Notes: generated by a model from the letters alone, not told the origin. Shown: positions 27,888 through 37,812, numbered from the stretch's first letter. The stretch: 64,000 nucleotides of DNA from Rhizobium sp. (GCA_019739215.1 JAHHDR010000024.1:245001-309000), one strand, 5' to 3'. Made by a program: numbers and translations.

Positions 27888-28208
27888 ATGAGCGAATTCA
27901 CGCTCGCCGATCTCGAGACGATCGTGGCCCAGCGCGCCGCAGCTTCGCCGGAGGAATCCTGGACGGCGAAACTCGTGGCCGGCGGCCAGAAGAAGGCCGC
28001 CAAGAAATTCGGCGAGGAAGCCGTCGAGGCGGTGATTGCCGCCATCGCCGATGACCGCAAGAACCTGACGGATGAAGCCGCGGATGTGATCTTTCACCTG
28101 CTCGTGATGCTGAAGATCGCCGGCATTCCGTTTTCCGACGTGCTCGCCGAACTCGAAAGGCGCACGGCGCAATCCGGCATGGCCGAAAAGGCAGCGAGGA
28201 AGGCTTGA
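27888..28208 (+). CDS. hisE: Phosphoribosyl-ATP diphosphatase
   Basis: 106 residues. All-alpha pyrophosphohydrolase of the MazG-like fold: [20 protein letters not shown] with the conserved K-x-GEE metal-binding acids and [19 protein letters not shown] with the E-x-x-D pair. Second step of histidine biosynthesis; this lineage keeps HisE separate from HisI. Lies 14 bp after hisF and overlaps coaA by TGATG. Confidence 0.95.
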   Translation: MSEFTLADLETIVAQRAAASPEESWTAKLVAGGQKKAAKKFGEEAVEAVIAAIADDRKNLTDEAADVIFHLLVMLKIAGIPFSDVLAELERRTAQSGMAEKAARKA

Positions 28209-29203
28209 TGAACCAGAAGCCCAAGATCGGAAAGGATGCGGTCAGTCTCGACCACCTGGCCGACGCCGATTACTCACCCTACCGCTTCTTCACGGCGAAT
28301 GAATGGGCGCAGTTCCGTGCCGATACGCCACTGACGCTGACCTCCGACGAGGTCCATCGCCTGCGGTCCCTCAACGACCCGATCGACCTCGACGAGGTCA
28401 GCCGCATCTATCTGTCGCTGTCGCGGCTGCTGTCGGCGCATGTCGAGTCGTCGCAGATCCTGTTTGCGCAGCGCAAGCGTTTCCTCAATCTCGACTTCGA
28501 CCAAAAGACGCCCTTCGTCATCGGCATTGCCGGGTCCGTTGCCGTGGGCAAGTCGACGACGGCCCGCGTGCTGAAGGAGTTGCTGTCGCGGTGGCCTTCA
28601 AGCCCGAAGGTCGACCTCGTTACCACGGACGGCTTCCTGCAGCCGAATACCTGGCTCGAACAACACGACCTGATGGAGCGGAAGGGCTTTCCCGAGAGCT
28701 ACAACATGCCGTCGCTTTTGAAATTCCTCTCGGCGATCAAGGCCGGGCAGGCGGGGGTGCCGGCGCCGCTCTATTCGCACCTGACCTATGACGTGCTGCC
28801 GGACAGGTTCCAGATCGTCGACCGGCCCGATATCCTGATCTTCGAGGGCATCAACGTGCTGCAGTCGCGGGATCTTCCGGCGGATGGCAAGATCGTGCCG
28901 ATGGTGTCCGACTTCTTCGACTTCTCGATCTACATCGATGCCGACGAGAAGCAGATCCACAGGTGGTATGTCGACCGCTTCATGCGGCTCAGGAAGACCG
29001 CCTTCGTCGATCCGCAATCCTACTTCCACCGCTATTCGGAAATCACCGACGAGGCGGCGCTGGAGCGGGCGGAACATCTCTGGAAGAACATCAACCTCAA
29101 GAACCTCCGGCAGAACATCCTGCCGACGCGGCCGCGCGCCGACCTCATCCTGCGCAAGGGCAAGGATCATCTGGTCGAGCAGGTCTCGCTTCGGAAACTC
29201 TGA
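28208..29203 (+). CDS. coaA: Type I pantothenate kinase
   Basis: 331 residues. Type I Coa[17 protein letters not shown] at the start, Walker [46 protein letters not shown], and FEGINVLQ, with [25 protein letters not shown] near the end. Phosphorylates pantothenate, the first committed step to coenzyme A. ATG 28208 overlaps the hisE stop by one base; transcription with hisF-hisE is likely. Confidence 0.96.
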   Translation: MNQKPKIGKDAVSLDHLADADYSPYRFFTANEWAQFRADTPLTLTSDEVHRLRSLNDPIDLDEVSRIYLSLSRLLSAHVESSQILFAQRKRFLNLDFDQKTPFVIGIAGSVAVGKSTTARVLKELLSRWPSSPKVDLVTTDGFLQPNTWLEQHDLMERKGFPESYNMPSLLKFLSAIKAGQAGVPAPLYSHLTYDVLPDRFQIVDRPDILIFEGINVLQSRDLPADGKIVPMVSDFFDFSIYIDADEKQIHRWYVDRFMRLRKTAFVDPQSYFHRYSEITDEAALERAEHLWKNINLKNLRQNILPTRPRADLILRKGKDHLVEQVSLRKL

Positions 29204-29239
29204 GGGCTTTGCACGCCCCTGGCCGGACGGAATACCGTC

Positions 29240-29881
29240 TTACGGCGTTTCCGCCAGCGTTTTGTTAGCCGGATTCACGCGGCGTAACGTGAGGTTGATT
29301 CGCCCCTCGCGTCTGAGCAGCATGGACGTGCCGGGATAGATGCGGTCAACGCCATGGAAGGCGAGGCGGCCCTCGCCGCCGATGACGACGACATCGCCGC
29401 TTGCGAGGCGAACGGACATTGTCGGGTCGGCGCGCTTCAAGCCGCCGACCCGGAACAGGCAATCATCGCCGAGCGAAATGGAGACGACGGGCGCGGAGAA
29501 TTCGCTCTCGTCGCGATCCTGGTGCAGGCCCATCCTCGCCGCGGGATCATAATGGTTGACGAGGCAGGCTTCGGGTTCGACATCGCTTTCCGCCGTCTCA
29601 CGCCAGATGTCGAGCAGCAGGGCGGGGATCGCGGGCCACGGCCTGCCGGTGACCGGATGGGTGGACTGGTAGCGATAGCCGCGCTCCTTGTCCGTCACCC
29701 AACCGAGAGTGCCGCAATTGGTCATGCGCACCGACATTTCCTTGCCGGTCCCCGGCATGGCGGGCGTGTAGAGCGGCGCTTCCGCCACGATGGCCCTGAC
29801 GATCTCGACAAGGGCCTCCTGCCTCGCCTTCTCGAGATGGCCGGGCAAATGGCGGATGCCGGGCGGAAGCTGAGACTTCAT
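29240..29881 (-). CDS. alkB: AlkB family alpha-ketoglutarate-dependent dioxygenase
   Basis: 213 residues. Fe(II)/2-oxoglutarate oxygenase: NHYDPAARMGLHQDRDESEF gives the HxD iron ligands, LAFHGVDRI the distal His, and RINLTLRRV the 2-oxoglutarate-binding Arg pair. TNCGTLGWVTDKERGYRYQ is the nucleotide-recognition lid typical of bacterial AlkB. Repairs 1-methyladenine and 3-methylcytosine in DNA and RNA by oxidative demethylation. Converges on coaA. No Ada partner nearby. Confidence 0.9.
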   Translation of the reverse strand: MKSQLPPGIRHLPGHLEKARQEALVEIVRAIVAEAPLYTPAMPGTGKEMSVRMTNCGTLGWVTDKERGYRYQSTHPVTGRPWPAIPALLLDIWRETAESDVEPEACLVNHYDPAARMGLHQDRDESEFSAPVVSISLGDDCLFRVGGLKRADPTMSVRLASGDVVVIGGEGRLAFHGVDRIYPGTSMLLRREGRINLTLRRVNPANKTLAETP

Positions 29882-29960
29882 GGCGGGTTCTCCTCGGGCG
29901 TGACCATGCGCGGCGCGCGCGCCAATCGCAAGCCGGGGAGGGTATGGCCGGCAGTCGGGC

Positions 29961-30977
29961 TCAACGAGAAAAACTGATCACATAGCGGCCTTGCGCATGG
30001 CCGCCTTCGAGCTGTTCGAGCGCCTCCGAAGCCCGCTCGAGGCCGATCACCTCGATAGGATTGAGAAGTGGCCGGCTGGCATGGAGCGCCACGACCTCGG
30101 CCATTTCCTTGCGCGTGCCGACGCTGGTGCCAGTGATGGTGACGCCCGTGCCGGTCAACCATTCTTGGCTCAGCGGCACAGGTTCCGCCACCAGCGCAGC
30201 GGCGACAATCCGACCGCGCGGGCGGATACAAGCAATCATGGCGTCCCAGGTCGCAGTGGTCGGCGCGAAATTGATTGCGGCATGGACCTTGTCGGAGTGG
30301 CCCGCCAGGCGCTCGACAAGGCCGGCATCGGCGCGTTCCGCTTCGCGCGCGCCATAGCGCCGGGCATGGTCAAGCTTGGCTGGATCGCGATCGATGGCGA
30401 CGACCTCGACGCCCATCCGCGCCGCGATCTGCACGGCATAGAGGCCCAGACCGCCGCAGCCGAAGACCGCGAGCCGTTCGCCAGCCTTGAGGTCGGCCCG
30501 ACGAATGGCGCCATAGGCCGTAACGCCGGCACACATCACCGGTGCCGTGGTCACCGGATCTATGCCGTCAGGCAACCGCACGGCAAAATGCGCATCCGCC
30601 ACGACATATTCGGCAAAGCCGCCGGGCACGTTGAGGCCATGGGCGCGCTGATGCTGGCAGAAGGATTCCTGGCCGTCGAGACATTCGTCACAATGCATGC
30701 AGGTGTCGTGCAGCCAGGGAACGCCGGCCATGTCGCCGAGGTCCCAGCCCTCGACACCGTCTCCGACGGCCTCCACCGTGCCGACGCCTTCGTGCCCGAG
30801 TATGAAGGGGGAAGGCGCATGTGGTGGCTGGACCTCGCCCTTCCAGATGTGGACATCGGAATGGCAGATGCCGCAGGCCGCGAGCCGGACCAGCAACTGG
30901 CCCGGACCGGCGACCGGCGTTGCGACCGCCTTGACTTCGAGCGGCTGGCCGTAACCTGCCAGGACCGCTGCGCGCAT
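29961..30977 (-). CDS. Zinc-dependent alcohol dehydrogenase (AdhP-like)
   Basis: 338 residues from ATG 30977; a GTG at 30992 is an alternative start one base after the stop of the upstream gene. Medium-chain dehydrogenase: catalytic zinc ligands in CGICHSDVHIW and GHEGVG, structural zinc cysteines in CMHCDECLDGQESFC, and NAD-binding GCGGLGLYAVQIAAR. Similar to bacterial AdhP ethanol/propanol dehydrogenases. Lies directly downstream of the choline/betaine-binding protein gene, so it may be co-transcribed; whether it uses choline-derived substrates is not known. Confidence 0.87.
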   Translation of the reverse strand: MRAAVLAGYGQPLEVKAVATPVAGPGQLLVRLAACGICHSDVHIWKGEVQPPHAPSPFILGHEGVGTVEAVGDGVEGWDLGDMAGVPWLHDTCMHCDECLDGQESFCQHQRAHGLNVPGGFAEYVVADAHFAVRLPDGIDPVTTAPVMCAGVTAYGAIRRADLKAGERLAVFGCGGLGLYAVQIAARMGVEVVAIDRDPAKLDHARRYGAREAERADAGLVERLAGHSDKVHAAINFAPTTATWDAMIACIRPRGRIVAAALVAEPVPLSQEWLTGTGVTITGTSVGTRKEMAEVVALHASRPLLNPIEVIGLERASEALEQLEGGHAQGRYVISFSR

Positions 30978-30993
30978 GACATTGTCGGTCACG

Positions 30994-31938
30994 TTACTGC
31001 CCGATGCCGAGTTCTGCCTTGACGGCCTCGAGGCCGGGCTTGCCGTCGATCGTTGTGACATCCTTGAGCCAGGCGTCAAGCTTGGCCGGATTGTCCTTCA
31101 TCATTTTCGTGGCCGCAGCGGGGACTTCCATGCTGTCGCCCATGATGAGATTCATGCCGGTGTTCTCGTAGTCGATGTCGAAGACGAGGTTCGAGAAGAA
31201 CTTCGTCACGTTCGGGCAGTCCTCGGGATAGCCCTTGCGGACGATGGTGCGCACCGTGGCGCCGCCGAAGTCCGGGCCGAATTCGGCATCGCCACCGGAG
31301 AGATAGCTGATTTCCATGTTGACGTTCATCGGGTGCGGCTGCCAGCCGAGGAAGACGATGAAGTCCTTTTTCATCACCGCGCGGGTGACCTGCTGGAGCA
31401 TGGCGGCCTCGCTCGATTCGACCACTTCCCATCCGCCGTCGAGGCCATGCGTCTTCTGCTCGACCATGTCGGTAAGCGGCTTGTTGGAGCCCGGTTCGAT
31501 GCCGTAGATCTTGCGGTCGAGCTTGTCGGCGAATTTCTGCAGGTCGTCGAAGGATTTCAAGCCGGCGTCCGACACGTATTTCGGTACAGCGAGCGTGTAT
31601 TTCGCGCCGGTGAGATTGGTCGCCACCGGAATCACCGAGCCGTCGTCGAAATAGGCCTTGTAGTCGAGATCCTGAACTGGCCGCCAGTTGCCGAGGAAGA
31701 CGTCCATATCGCCATTCTTCAGCGAATCGAATGTCACGTTGAGCGCGAGCAGCGTCTGGGCCGGCTCATAGCCCAGGGCCTTGAGGATCAGTTCCGCCGT
31801 GGTGTTGGTGAGCGCGATGTCGGTCCAGCCGAGATCCGACATGCGGACCTGCTTGCATTCGGCCTTGTCGGCGGCCATGGCGGTGGAAGAGAGCAGGGCA
31901 TTCAATGCAATCGAAATCGCGAGAGACTTGGTTTTCAT
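30994..31938 (-). CDS. Choline/glycine betaine ABC transporter substrate-binding protein (ChoX/ProX-like)
   Basis: 314 residues with a signal peptide (MKTKSLAISIALNALLSSTA, then MA-A). The mature sequence has the OpuAC/ChoX fold signatures: VRMSDLGWTDIALTNTTAEL, GYEPAQTLLALNVTFDSLKN, DVFLGNWRP, and a later FIVFLGWQPHPMN segment, carrying the aromatic residues that box the trimethylammonium group. Permease and ATPase genes (choW, choV) are not adjacent, so it is an orphan binding protein or uses a transporter encoded elsewhere. Divergent from a BetI-type regulator with operator-like repeats between. Confidence 0.88.
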   Translation of the reverse strand: MKTKSLAISIALNALLSSTAMAADKAECKQVRMSDLGWTDIALTNTTAELILKALGYEPAQTLLALNVTFDSLKNGDMDVFLGNWRPVQDLDYKAYFDDGSVIPVATNLTGAKYTLAVPKYVSDAGLKSFDDLQKFADKLDRKIYGIEPGSNKPLTDMVEQKTHGLDGGWEVVESSEAAMLQQVTRAVMKKDFIVFLGWQPHPMNVNMEISYLSGGDAEFGPDFGGATVRTIVRKGYPEDCPNVTKFFSNLVFDIDYENTGMNLIMGDSMEVPAAATKMMKDNPAKLDAWLKDVTTIDGKPGLEAVKAELGIGQ

Positions 31939-31992
31939 GGCATTCCCCTTGTTGTTTGACGCGAGAATAAGAGATGGAGTTTTTATATCAAG

Positions 31993-32022
31993 CAAAAATT
32001 TGTTAGAGCGTACAAAAATTTG
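31993..32022. promoter_or_regulatory. Operator-like direct repeat between choX-like and betI-like genes
   Basis: The near-palindromic decamer CAAAAATTTG occurs at 31993-32002 and again at 32013-32022, exactly 20 bp apart, or two helical turns. It is centred in the 102-bp divergent intergenic region, so a dimeric TetR-type repressor could cover both promoters. BetI binding is inferred from position. Confidence 0.55.
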
Positions 32023-32040
32023 AGCTGCTATGGGAACGGC

Positions 32041-32664
32041 ATGCAAGCAAAGCCCAGGCGACAGAAAACCCGCATCGAGGACATCCGCCGCGTCGAGCTG
32101 ATCGATGCCGCGCATCGCATCTTCCTGAAGGAAGGGCTCAAGGGACTGACCACGACGAAGATCTGCGCCGAGGCCGGGATGTCCCAGGGTATCCTCACCT
32201 ATTACTTCCGCGACAAGGAGGAGGTGCTTTTCGAAATGGTGCGGATGAACAACCGGATCCTGGCCGATGCGATCGTCGCAAACCTGCGCGCGGCGACCAA
32301 TGGCTGGGAGCGACTGGTCGCGCTGATCGACGGTAATTTCCCCGCGCCGCACTATGACCGGCCGATGGCGCGGGCCTGGATCTCACTCTATGCCGAGGCC
32401 GCCCATAACGAACGCTATGCAAGGCTGATCCGGCCCTATTACCGGCGACTGCGCTCCAACATCGGCGCGATCCTCCGGCCCGTCATGCCGGCAGACAAGA
32501 CCGACCATTTCGTGCGGGGCTTTGCCGCGATGATCGACGGGCTGTGGCTGCGGCGCGGACATTCGGACACGGACATGTGGCTCGACGAGGCGCGTTTGCT
32601 GCTGGTCGAGTATGCCGAGGCGATGCTGGGTGTGGAGGTCGTGGGAAGGCTGAAGGCGGGCTGA
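32041..32664 (+). CDS. TetR family regulator, BetI-like
   Basis: 207 residues from ATG 32041. N-terminal TetR helix-turn-helix (IDAAHRIFLKEGLKGLTTTK, ICAEAGMSQGILTYYF) and a BetI-like ligand domain (WISLYAEAAHNERYARL, IDGLWLRRG). BetI represses choline and betaine genes and is released by choline. It stands apart from betA/betB/betC here, opposite a choline-binding protein gene, so it probably controls that gene and itself. Confidence 0.85.
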   Translation: MQAKPRRQKTRIEDIRRVELIDAAHRIFLKEGLKGLTTTKICAEAGMSQGILTYYFRDKEEVLFEMVRMNNRILADAIVANLRAATNGWERLVALIDGNFPAPHYDRPMARAWISLYAEAAHNERYARLIRPYYRRLRSNIGAILRPVMPADKTDHFVRGFAAMIDGLWLRRGHSDTDMWLDEARLLLVEYAEAMLGVEVVGRLKAG

Positions 32665-32716
32665 GGTCTATTCCGCAGCGACGGGCTTGGCCTCTGCAAG
32701 CGCGCGGGCGGGCATT

Positions 32717-33151
32717 TCAATCGTCGTCGACCTTGCCTCTGCCCTTCTTGATTTCGCCGCGTCCGGCCTTCGCCTTCAGCCTTCGCTCGATCGATCCCTT
32801 GGTCGGCCTGGTCTTCCTGCGCGGCGGTGGTGGCGGCTGGTTGGCTTCGAGGATGAGTTCCTTTAATCGCTCGCGCGCGTCCTCGCGGTTGCGGTCCTGC
32901 GAGCGGAAGCGATCGGAAAAGACGATCGCCACGCCCTCCTTGGTGAGCTTGCGGCCGAAGACGCGGCGGGCGTTGCTCTTGATGCGGTCGGGCAGGGACG
33001 GAGAGTTCAGGAGATCGAAGCGCAGTTCGACGGCTGTCGCGACCTTGTTGACATTCTGTCCGCCAGGCCCGGAGGCCAGCACGAAGCTTTCCGTCATTTC
33101 CCAGCCTGCTATGGCGATGGTGTCGTCGATATAGAGTGTGTCGGCGGGCAT
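32717..33151 (-). CDS. arfB: Alternative ribosome-rescue factor ArfB (peptidyl-tRNA hydrolase, YaeJ)
   Basis: 144 residues from ATG 33151. Contains the catalytic GGQ of class I release factors in ASGPGGQNVNKVATAVELRF and ends with a basic tail (RRKTRPTKGSIERRLKAKAG) that enters the empty mRNA channel. It lacks the codon-recognition domain of RF1/RF2, which identifies it as ArfB. Frees ribosomes stalled on truncated mRNA. The frame runs up to 33232, but MPADTLYIDD is the conserved start. Confidence 0.93.
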   Translation of the reverse strand: MPADTLYIDDTIAIAGWEMTESFVLASGPGGQNVNKVATAVELRFDLLNSPSLPDRIKSNARRVFGRKLTKEGVAIVFSDRFRSQDRNREDARERLKELILEANQPPPPPRRKTRPTKGSIERRLKAKAGRGEIKKGRGKVDDD

Positions 33152-33227
33152 CTTATGTCTCCTGGCCCCTGAATGCCATGAGAGTGCGCCGCGCGCCAGC
33201 CTGTGAAACCCACGCGCCAGTTCGTAG

Positions 33228-33255
33228 AACAAAAAGGGCGGCCCGTGAGCCGCCC
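33228..33255 (-). terminator. Rho-independent terminator of pckA
   Basis: Read on the minus strand: GGGCGGC stem, loop TCACGG, GCCGCCC, then TTTTTGTT. It begins about 27 bp after the pckA stop. Confidence 0.8.
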
Positions 33256-33258
33256 CGC

Positions 33259-33274
33259 AGTTTCACGTGAATCC
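33259..33274. other. parS-like site 2
   Basis: AGTTTCACGTGAATCC matches the parS palindrome TGTTTCACGTGAAACA at 13 of 16 positions with an uninterrupted 11-base match in the centre. It sits between the pckA stop codon and its terminator hairpin. Identity as a ParB site is inferred. Confidence 0.4.
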
Positions 33275-33281
33275 GGCCGGC

Positions 33282-34892
33282 TTATTCGGCGGCGAGGCGG
33301 ATGCCCGGCGCGGCGTCGCGGACCGAGCCTTCGACATGGTTCTCGAACTTGGCGAAGTTGGTCACGAACATGTCGACCAGCTTGCGGGCCTGAGCGTCGT
33401 AGGCCTTGCCGTCGAGCCAGGTCGAGCGCGGGTCGAGCAGCTTGGTGGACACGCCTTCGACGGCCACCGGAACCTCGAAGCCGAAATTCGCGTCACGGCG
33501 GAAGACGGCGCTGGCGAGCTGGCCGGAAAGGGCTGCCGTCAACAGTGCGCGGGTGTCCTTGATCGGCATGCGGCGGCCGGTGCCATAGGCGCCGCCGGTC
33601 CAGCCGGTGTTGACCAGCCAGCAAGACACGCCATGGCGGGCGATCAGTTCCTTTAGCAGATTGCCGTATTCAGCCGGGTGACGCGGCATGAACGGGGCGC
33701 CGAAGCAGGTGGAGAATGTCGCTTCCGGTTCGGTCACGCCCTTCTCGGTGCCGGCGACCTTTGCGGTGTAGCCGGAGAGGAAGTGATACATGGCCTGGTC
33801 GGGCGTCAACCGGGCGATCGGCGGCATCACGCCGAAGGCATCCGCCGTCAGCATGATGATCGTGCGCGGATGATTGCCAAGGCCGGTCGGCGAGGCATTC
33901 GGGATGAAATGCAGCGGGTAGGCGGCGCGGGTGTTCTCGGTCAGCGAGCCGTCGTTGAAATCGGGCTTCCTGTCGGCGTCGAGCACGACGTTCTCGAGCA
34001 CGGTGCCGAAGCGCTGCGTGGTCGCGAAGATCTCGGGTTCGGATTCGGCCGAGAGCTTGATGGTCTTGGCGTAGCAGCCGCCTTCGAAATTGAAGACGCC
34101 ATCCTCGCCCCAGCCATGCTCGTCGTCGCCGATCAGGGTGCGGTTCGGGTCGGCGGAGAGGGTGGTCTTGCCGGTGCCGGAGAGGCCGAAGAACACCGCG
34201 GTGTCGCCCTCCTTGCCCATGTTGGCCGAGCAATGCATCGGCATGACGCCCTTTTCCGGCAGCAGGTAATTGAGCACGGTGAAGACCGACTTCTTCATTT
34301 CGCCGGCATAGGACGTGCCGCCGATCAGCACGATGCCGTTGGTCAGGTCACAGGCGATGACGGTCTCCGAACGGGTGCCGTGGCGCTCCGGATCGGCCTT
34401 GAAGTCCGGCAGGTCGATGATGGTCAGCCTGGGCTCGAAGGTCTCGAGTTCTTCCCTCTTCGGGCGGATCAGCAGGTTGCGAATGAAGAGCGAGTGCCAG
34501 GCGAGTTCGGTGATCACCCGGGTCGGGAGCGCGTTTGCCGTGTCGGCGCCGCCGACGAGGTCCTGCACGTAAAGCGACTTGCCTGCCGCATGGGCCAGCA
34601 TGTCGGCCTTGAGCACGGCGAAATGCGCGGGCGACATGTCGCGATTGTTGTCCCACCAGATGGTGTTTTCGGTATTGGCGTCGCGGACGACGTGCTTGTC
34701 CTTGGGCGAACGGCCGGTGTGCTGGCCGGTCAGCGCGCGTAGCGCGCCATGAGCCGTCAGTTCCGCCTCGCCATTGCGCAGCGCATCCTCGTAGAGCTCG
34801 GGCTCGGAATAGTTATAACGAACCGAGACCAGGCCGGCAAAACCGAAAGCTTCCAGGCGATTCTCAGGGTTCGTCATTCCGAGTTCTTTCAT
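33282..34892 (-). CDS. pckA: Phosphoenolpyruvate carboxykinase (ATP)
   Basis: 536 residues. ATP-type Pck[40 protein letters not shown]-loop [14 protein letters not shown], metal-binding [20 protein letters not shown], and [20 protein letters not shown]. Converts oxaloacetate to phosphoenolpyruvate, required for gluconeogenesis from succinate and other C4 acids. It is divergent from chvI, the usual arrangement in rhizobia, where the ChvI-ChvG system is linked to central metabolism and envelope signals. MKELGMTNP at 34892 resembles known rhizobial starts. Confidence 0.97.
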   Translation of the reverse strand: MKELGMTNPENRLEAFGFAGLVSVRYNYSEPELYEDALRNGEAELTAHGALRALTGQHTGRSPKDKHVVRDANTENTIWWDNNRDMSPAHFAVLKADMLAHAAGKSLYVQDLVGGADTANALPTRVITELAWHSLFIRNLLIRPKREELETFEPRLTIIDLPDFKADPERHGTRSETVIACDLTNGIVLIGGTSYAGEMKKSVFTVLNYLLPEKGVMPMHCSANMGKEGDTAVFFGLSGTGKTTLSADPNRTLIGDDEHGWGEDGVFNFEGGCYAKTIKLSAESEPEIFATTQRFGTVLENVVLDADRKPDFNDGSLTENTRAAYPLHFIPNASPTGLGNHPRTIIMLTADAFGVMPPIARLTPDQAMYHFLSGYTAKVAGTEKGVTEPEATFSTCFGAPFMPRHPAEYGNLLKELIARHGVSCWLVNTGWTGGAYGTGRRMPIKDTRALLTAALSGQLASAVFRRDANFGFEVPVAVEGVSTKLLDPRSTWLDGKAYDAQARKLVDMFVTNFAKFENHVEGSVRDAAPGIRLAAE

Positions 34893-35212
34893 GGCTCTAT
34901 CCTTTCACGTGAGCGCAGTCGTTGTCCGACGCGGTGAGCTAGCGCATAGGGCATTTAAAAAGACAAGAGGCAAAACTCCGGAAATGTTAATCCTATCAAT
35001 GTATTAATCGATTTAAATAAAAGTCAGATTCTTTAAATCGTTTGTATTCTGTGCTCGGGAACGGTCGGGCGGATGGAGAAATGTCGGTAGCGCGTCAGGC
35101 CAAAAAACAACCAGAGCACTCTTTGCCACAATTTGTTCCACCTTTATACTCATGAGACTGCGTCGTGCCGCGCTAACCGTGGCCACAAGGAACGGCAATC
35201 CCGGAGATCCCC
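34893..35212. other. AT-rich divergent promoter region between pckA and chvI
   Basis: 320 bp without a gene. The centre (about 34950-35045) is clearly richer in A and T than the rest of the window (stretches such as TTTAAATAAAAG), as expected for regulatory DNA. On the + strand a sigma-70-like promoter for chvI lies at 35123-35150. On the minus strand TTGCCT followed by CTATGC near 34960-34945 could serve pckA, but the match is poor. I see no clear ChvI-binding palindrome. Confidence 0.5.
35123..35150 (+). promoter_or_regulatory. Predicted sigma-70 promoter of chvI
   Basis: TTGCCA at 35123-35128 and TATACT at 35145-35150 with a 16-bp spacer. Predicted initiation near 35157 gives a leader of about 56 bases before the chvI ATG, which follows a CGGAGA ribosome-binding site. 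Confidence 0.55.
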
Positions 35213-35944
35213 ATGCAGACAATCGCCCTCGTGGACGATGACCGAAACATTCTCACCTCCGTGTCGATCGCGCTGGAGGCGGAAGGCTACAAGGTCGAGA
35301 CCTATACCGATGGCGCATCTGCGCTTGACGGCCTGCTGCAGCGTCCACCGCAGCTCGCGATCTTCGACATCAAGATGCCCCGCATGGACGGGATGGAATT
35401 GCTCAGGCGCCTGCGTCAGAAATCGGACCTGCCTGTCATCTTCCTGACGTCGAAGGACGAGGAGATCGACCAGCTCTTCGGGCTCAAGATGGGCGCCGAC
35501 GACTTCATCACCAAGCCCTTCTCCCAGCGCCTGCTGGTCGAGCGCGTCAAGGCCGTGCTGCGGCGCGGCGCCGCGCGGGATGCGGCCAATGCCGGTATCG
35601 CCGCGCCGGCAAAGCCGGGCGCCAACCCGTCGAGATCGCTCGAACGCGGCCTGCTGAGCATGGACCAGGAGCGGCATACCTGCACCTGGAAGGGCCTGCC
35701 GGTGACACTGACCGTCACCGAGTTCCTGATCCTGCACGCCCTTGCACTGCGGCCGGGCGTGGTCAAAAGCCGCGATGCGCTGATGGACGCGGCCTATGAC
35801 GAGCAGGTCTATGTCGACGACCGTACCATCGACAGTCACATCAAGCGACTTCGCAAGAAGTTCAAAATGGCGGATAACGACTTCGACATGATCGAGACGC
35901 TCTATGGCGTGGGCTACCGCTTCCGCGAAAGTGTGCCGGCCTGA
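35213..35944 (+). CDS. chvI: Response regulator ChvI
   Basis: 243 residues, OmpR/PhoB class. Receiver domain with acidic pocket DDD (8-10), phosphoacceptor Asp52 in [13 protein letters not shown], and Lys in FITKPFSQ; winged-helix output with [20 protein letters not shown] and [19 protein letters not shown]. ChvI is essential or near-essential in rhizobia and controls succinoglycan, motility and acid- or envelope-induced genes. First gene of chvI-chvG-hprK. Confidence 0.96.
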   Translation: MQTIALVDDDRNILTSVSIALEAEGYKVETYTDGASALDGLLQRPPQLAIFDIKMPRMDGMELLRRLRQKSDLPVIFLTSKDEEIDQLFGLKMGADDFITKPFSQRLLVERVKAVLRRGAARDAANAGIAAPAKPGANPSRSLERGLLSMDQERHTCTWKGLPVTLTVTEFLILHALALRPGVVKSRDALMDAAYDEQVYVDDRTIDSHIKRLRKKFKMADNDFDMIETLYGVGYRFRESVPA

Positions 35945-36024
35945 GAACCATTCGGCCGATGCCGGGCCGCAAGAGCGGCCTGTCGGCGTATCAAACAACA
36001 AGGCGTCCCTTCCGGGCGGAGTGA

Positions 36025-37812
36025 ATGGCCGTTGCTGATGCAGACCTGGTGAAGGAAGCGACCGCACCCGCACGTACACGGGCGCGCCGGCGAAGCCGTT
36101 GGAGCAGGCCCTTCACCTTCATCAGGCGCATCCTCGGCCACGCGGTCTTCTCGAGCCTGACGCGGCAGATCCTGTTCTTCAACCTCGTGGCGCTGGTCGT
36201 CCTGGTCGGCGGCATCCTGTATCTCAACCAGTTTCGCGAGGGTTTGATCGACGCCAAGGTCGAGAGCCTTCTGACGCAAGGCGAGATCATCTCGTCAGCC
36301 GTCTCCGCACAGGCCTCGATCGACACCAATTCGATCACCATCGACCCGCAGAAGCTGCTGGAGCTGCAGGCGGGACAGTCGATCACGCCGGTGCCGAACG
36401 ACGAGGATCTCGAGTTTCCGATCGATCCGGAGAAGGTGGCACCCGTGCTGCGGCGGCTGATCTCGCCGACGCATACGCGGGCGCGGATCTTCGATCCCGA
36501 CGCCAACCTGATCCTCGACACGCGCTTCCTCTATTCGCGCGGCCAGGTGCTGCGTTTCGACCTGCCGCCGGTCAATGCGGAATCGACGCCCTGGTCGGAG
36601 CGGATGAGCGCATTCATCAACCGGATGCTGCAGCCGTCGAACCTGCCGGTCTACAAGGAAAGCCCGGGCGGCGACGGCCTGATCTATCCGGAGGTGAAGA
36701 ACGCGCTGACCGGGGTGCGCGGCGCCGTGGTGCGGGTGACGGAAAAGGGCGAACTGATCGTCTCGGTCGCGGTGCCGATCCAGCGCTTTCGGGCGGTGGT
36801 CGGCGTGCTGCTGCTGTCGACCCAGGCTGGCGACATCGACCAGATCGTCCATGCCGAACGGCTCGCCATCATGCGCGTCTTCGGCGTTGCCACCATGGTG
36901 ACGGTGATCCTGTCGCTGCTGCTGTCGTCGACCATCGCCAACCCGCTGCGCCGGCTTTCGGCCGCGGCGATCCGGGTGCGGCGCGGCGTCAAGAGCCGGG
37001 AAGAGATCCCTGATTTCTCGTTCCGCCAGGACGAGATCGGCAACCTTTCCGCCGCGCTGCGTGAAATGACCAATGCCCTGTACGACCGCATCGCGGCGAT
37101 CGAGAGCTTCGCCGCCGATGTTAGCCATGAGCTCAAGAACCCGCTGACCTCGCTGCGATCGGCCGTCGAAACTTTGCCACTCGCCCGGACCGACGAGTCG
37201 AAGAAGCGCCTGATGGACGTCATCCAGCATGACGTGCGGCGGCTCGATCGCCTGATCTCGGACATTTCCGATGCCTCGCGCCTTGATGCCGAACTGGCGC
37301 GGGCCGACTCCAAGCCCGTGGACCTCGAAAATCTGCTTGCAGGGCTCTGCGAGATATCGGGCGAGGTGCGCGCGCGCGGCAAGACCGTCGCCGTCTCGTT
37401 CAAGGCCGACCGCAAGACCGCAGGAAAATCCGGTTTCAAGGTCGTCGGCCACGAGTCGCGCATCGGCCAGATCATCACCAACCTGATCGAGAATGCGCGG
37501 TCCTTCGCGCCAGCCGAGGGCGGTCGCATCGACGTGCGGCTGTCGCGCCAGGATGGGAACTGCATCGTCGTGATCGAGGACAACGGTCCCGGCATCGAGG
37601 CGGAGAATATCGACCGGATCTTCGAGCGGTTCTATACCGACCGGCCGGGCGCGGAGGATTTCGGCCAGAACTCCGGCCTTGGCCTCTCGATCAGCCGGCA
37701 GATCGCCGAAGCCCATAGCGGCTCGCTCGAGGCGGAAAACGTGCTTGGTCCCAGTGGCGAACGCAAGGGCGCCCGCTTCATCCTGGTCCTGCCGGTGAAG
37801 GGCAGTTCATGA
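36025..37812 (+). CDS. chvG: Sensor histidine kinase ChvG (ExoS)
   Basis: 595 residues. First membrane helix at about residues 49-67 (QILFFNLVALVVLVGGILYL), a periplasmic sensor domain of about 210 residues, a second helix (VATMVTVILSLLLSSTIANP), a HAMP linker, the H-box ADVSHELKNPLTSLRSAVET with His368, then NLIENARSFAP, EDNGPGIEAE and SGLGLSISRQI. Phosphorylates ChvI. In Sinorhizobium the periplasmic ExoR inhibits this kinase; exoR is not in the window. The stop overlaps hprK (ATGA). Confidence 0.96.
   Translation: MAVADADLVKEATAPARTRARRRSRWSRPFTFIRRILGHAVFSSLTRQILFFNLVALVVLVGGILYLNQFREGLIDAKVESLLTQGEIISSAVSAQASIDTNSITIDPQKLLELQAGQSITPVPNDEDLEFPIDPEKVAPVLRRLISPTHTRARIFDPDANLILDTRFLYSRGQVLRFDLPPVNAESTPWSERMSAFINRMLQPSNLPVYKESPGGDGLIYPEVKNALTGVRGAVVRVTEKGELIVSVAVPIQRFRAVVGVLLLSTQAGDIDQIVHAERLAIMRVFGVATMVTVILSLLLSSTIANPLRRLSAAAIRVRRGVKSREEIPDFSFRQDEIGNLSAALREMTNALYDRIAAIESFAADVSHELKNPLTSLRSAVETLPLARTDESKKRLMDVIQHDVRRLDRLISDISDASRLDAELARADSKPVDLENLLAGLCEISGEVRARGKTVAVSFKADRKTAGKSGFKVVGHESRIGQIITNLIENARSFAPAEGGRIDVRLSRQDGNCIVVIEDNGPGIEAENIDRIFERFYTDRPGAEDFGQNSGLGLSISRQIAEAHSGSLEAENVLGPSGERKGARFILVLPVKGSS

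Noticed and set aside
34901..34916. CACGTG palindrome upstream of pckA as a fourth parS site
   Set aside because: Only 10 of 16 positions match; other CACGTG occurrences (for example in mmcB, divL, addB) are also too poor.
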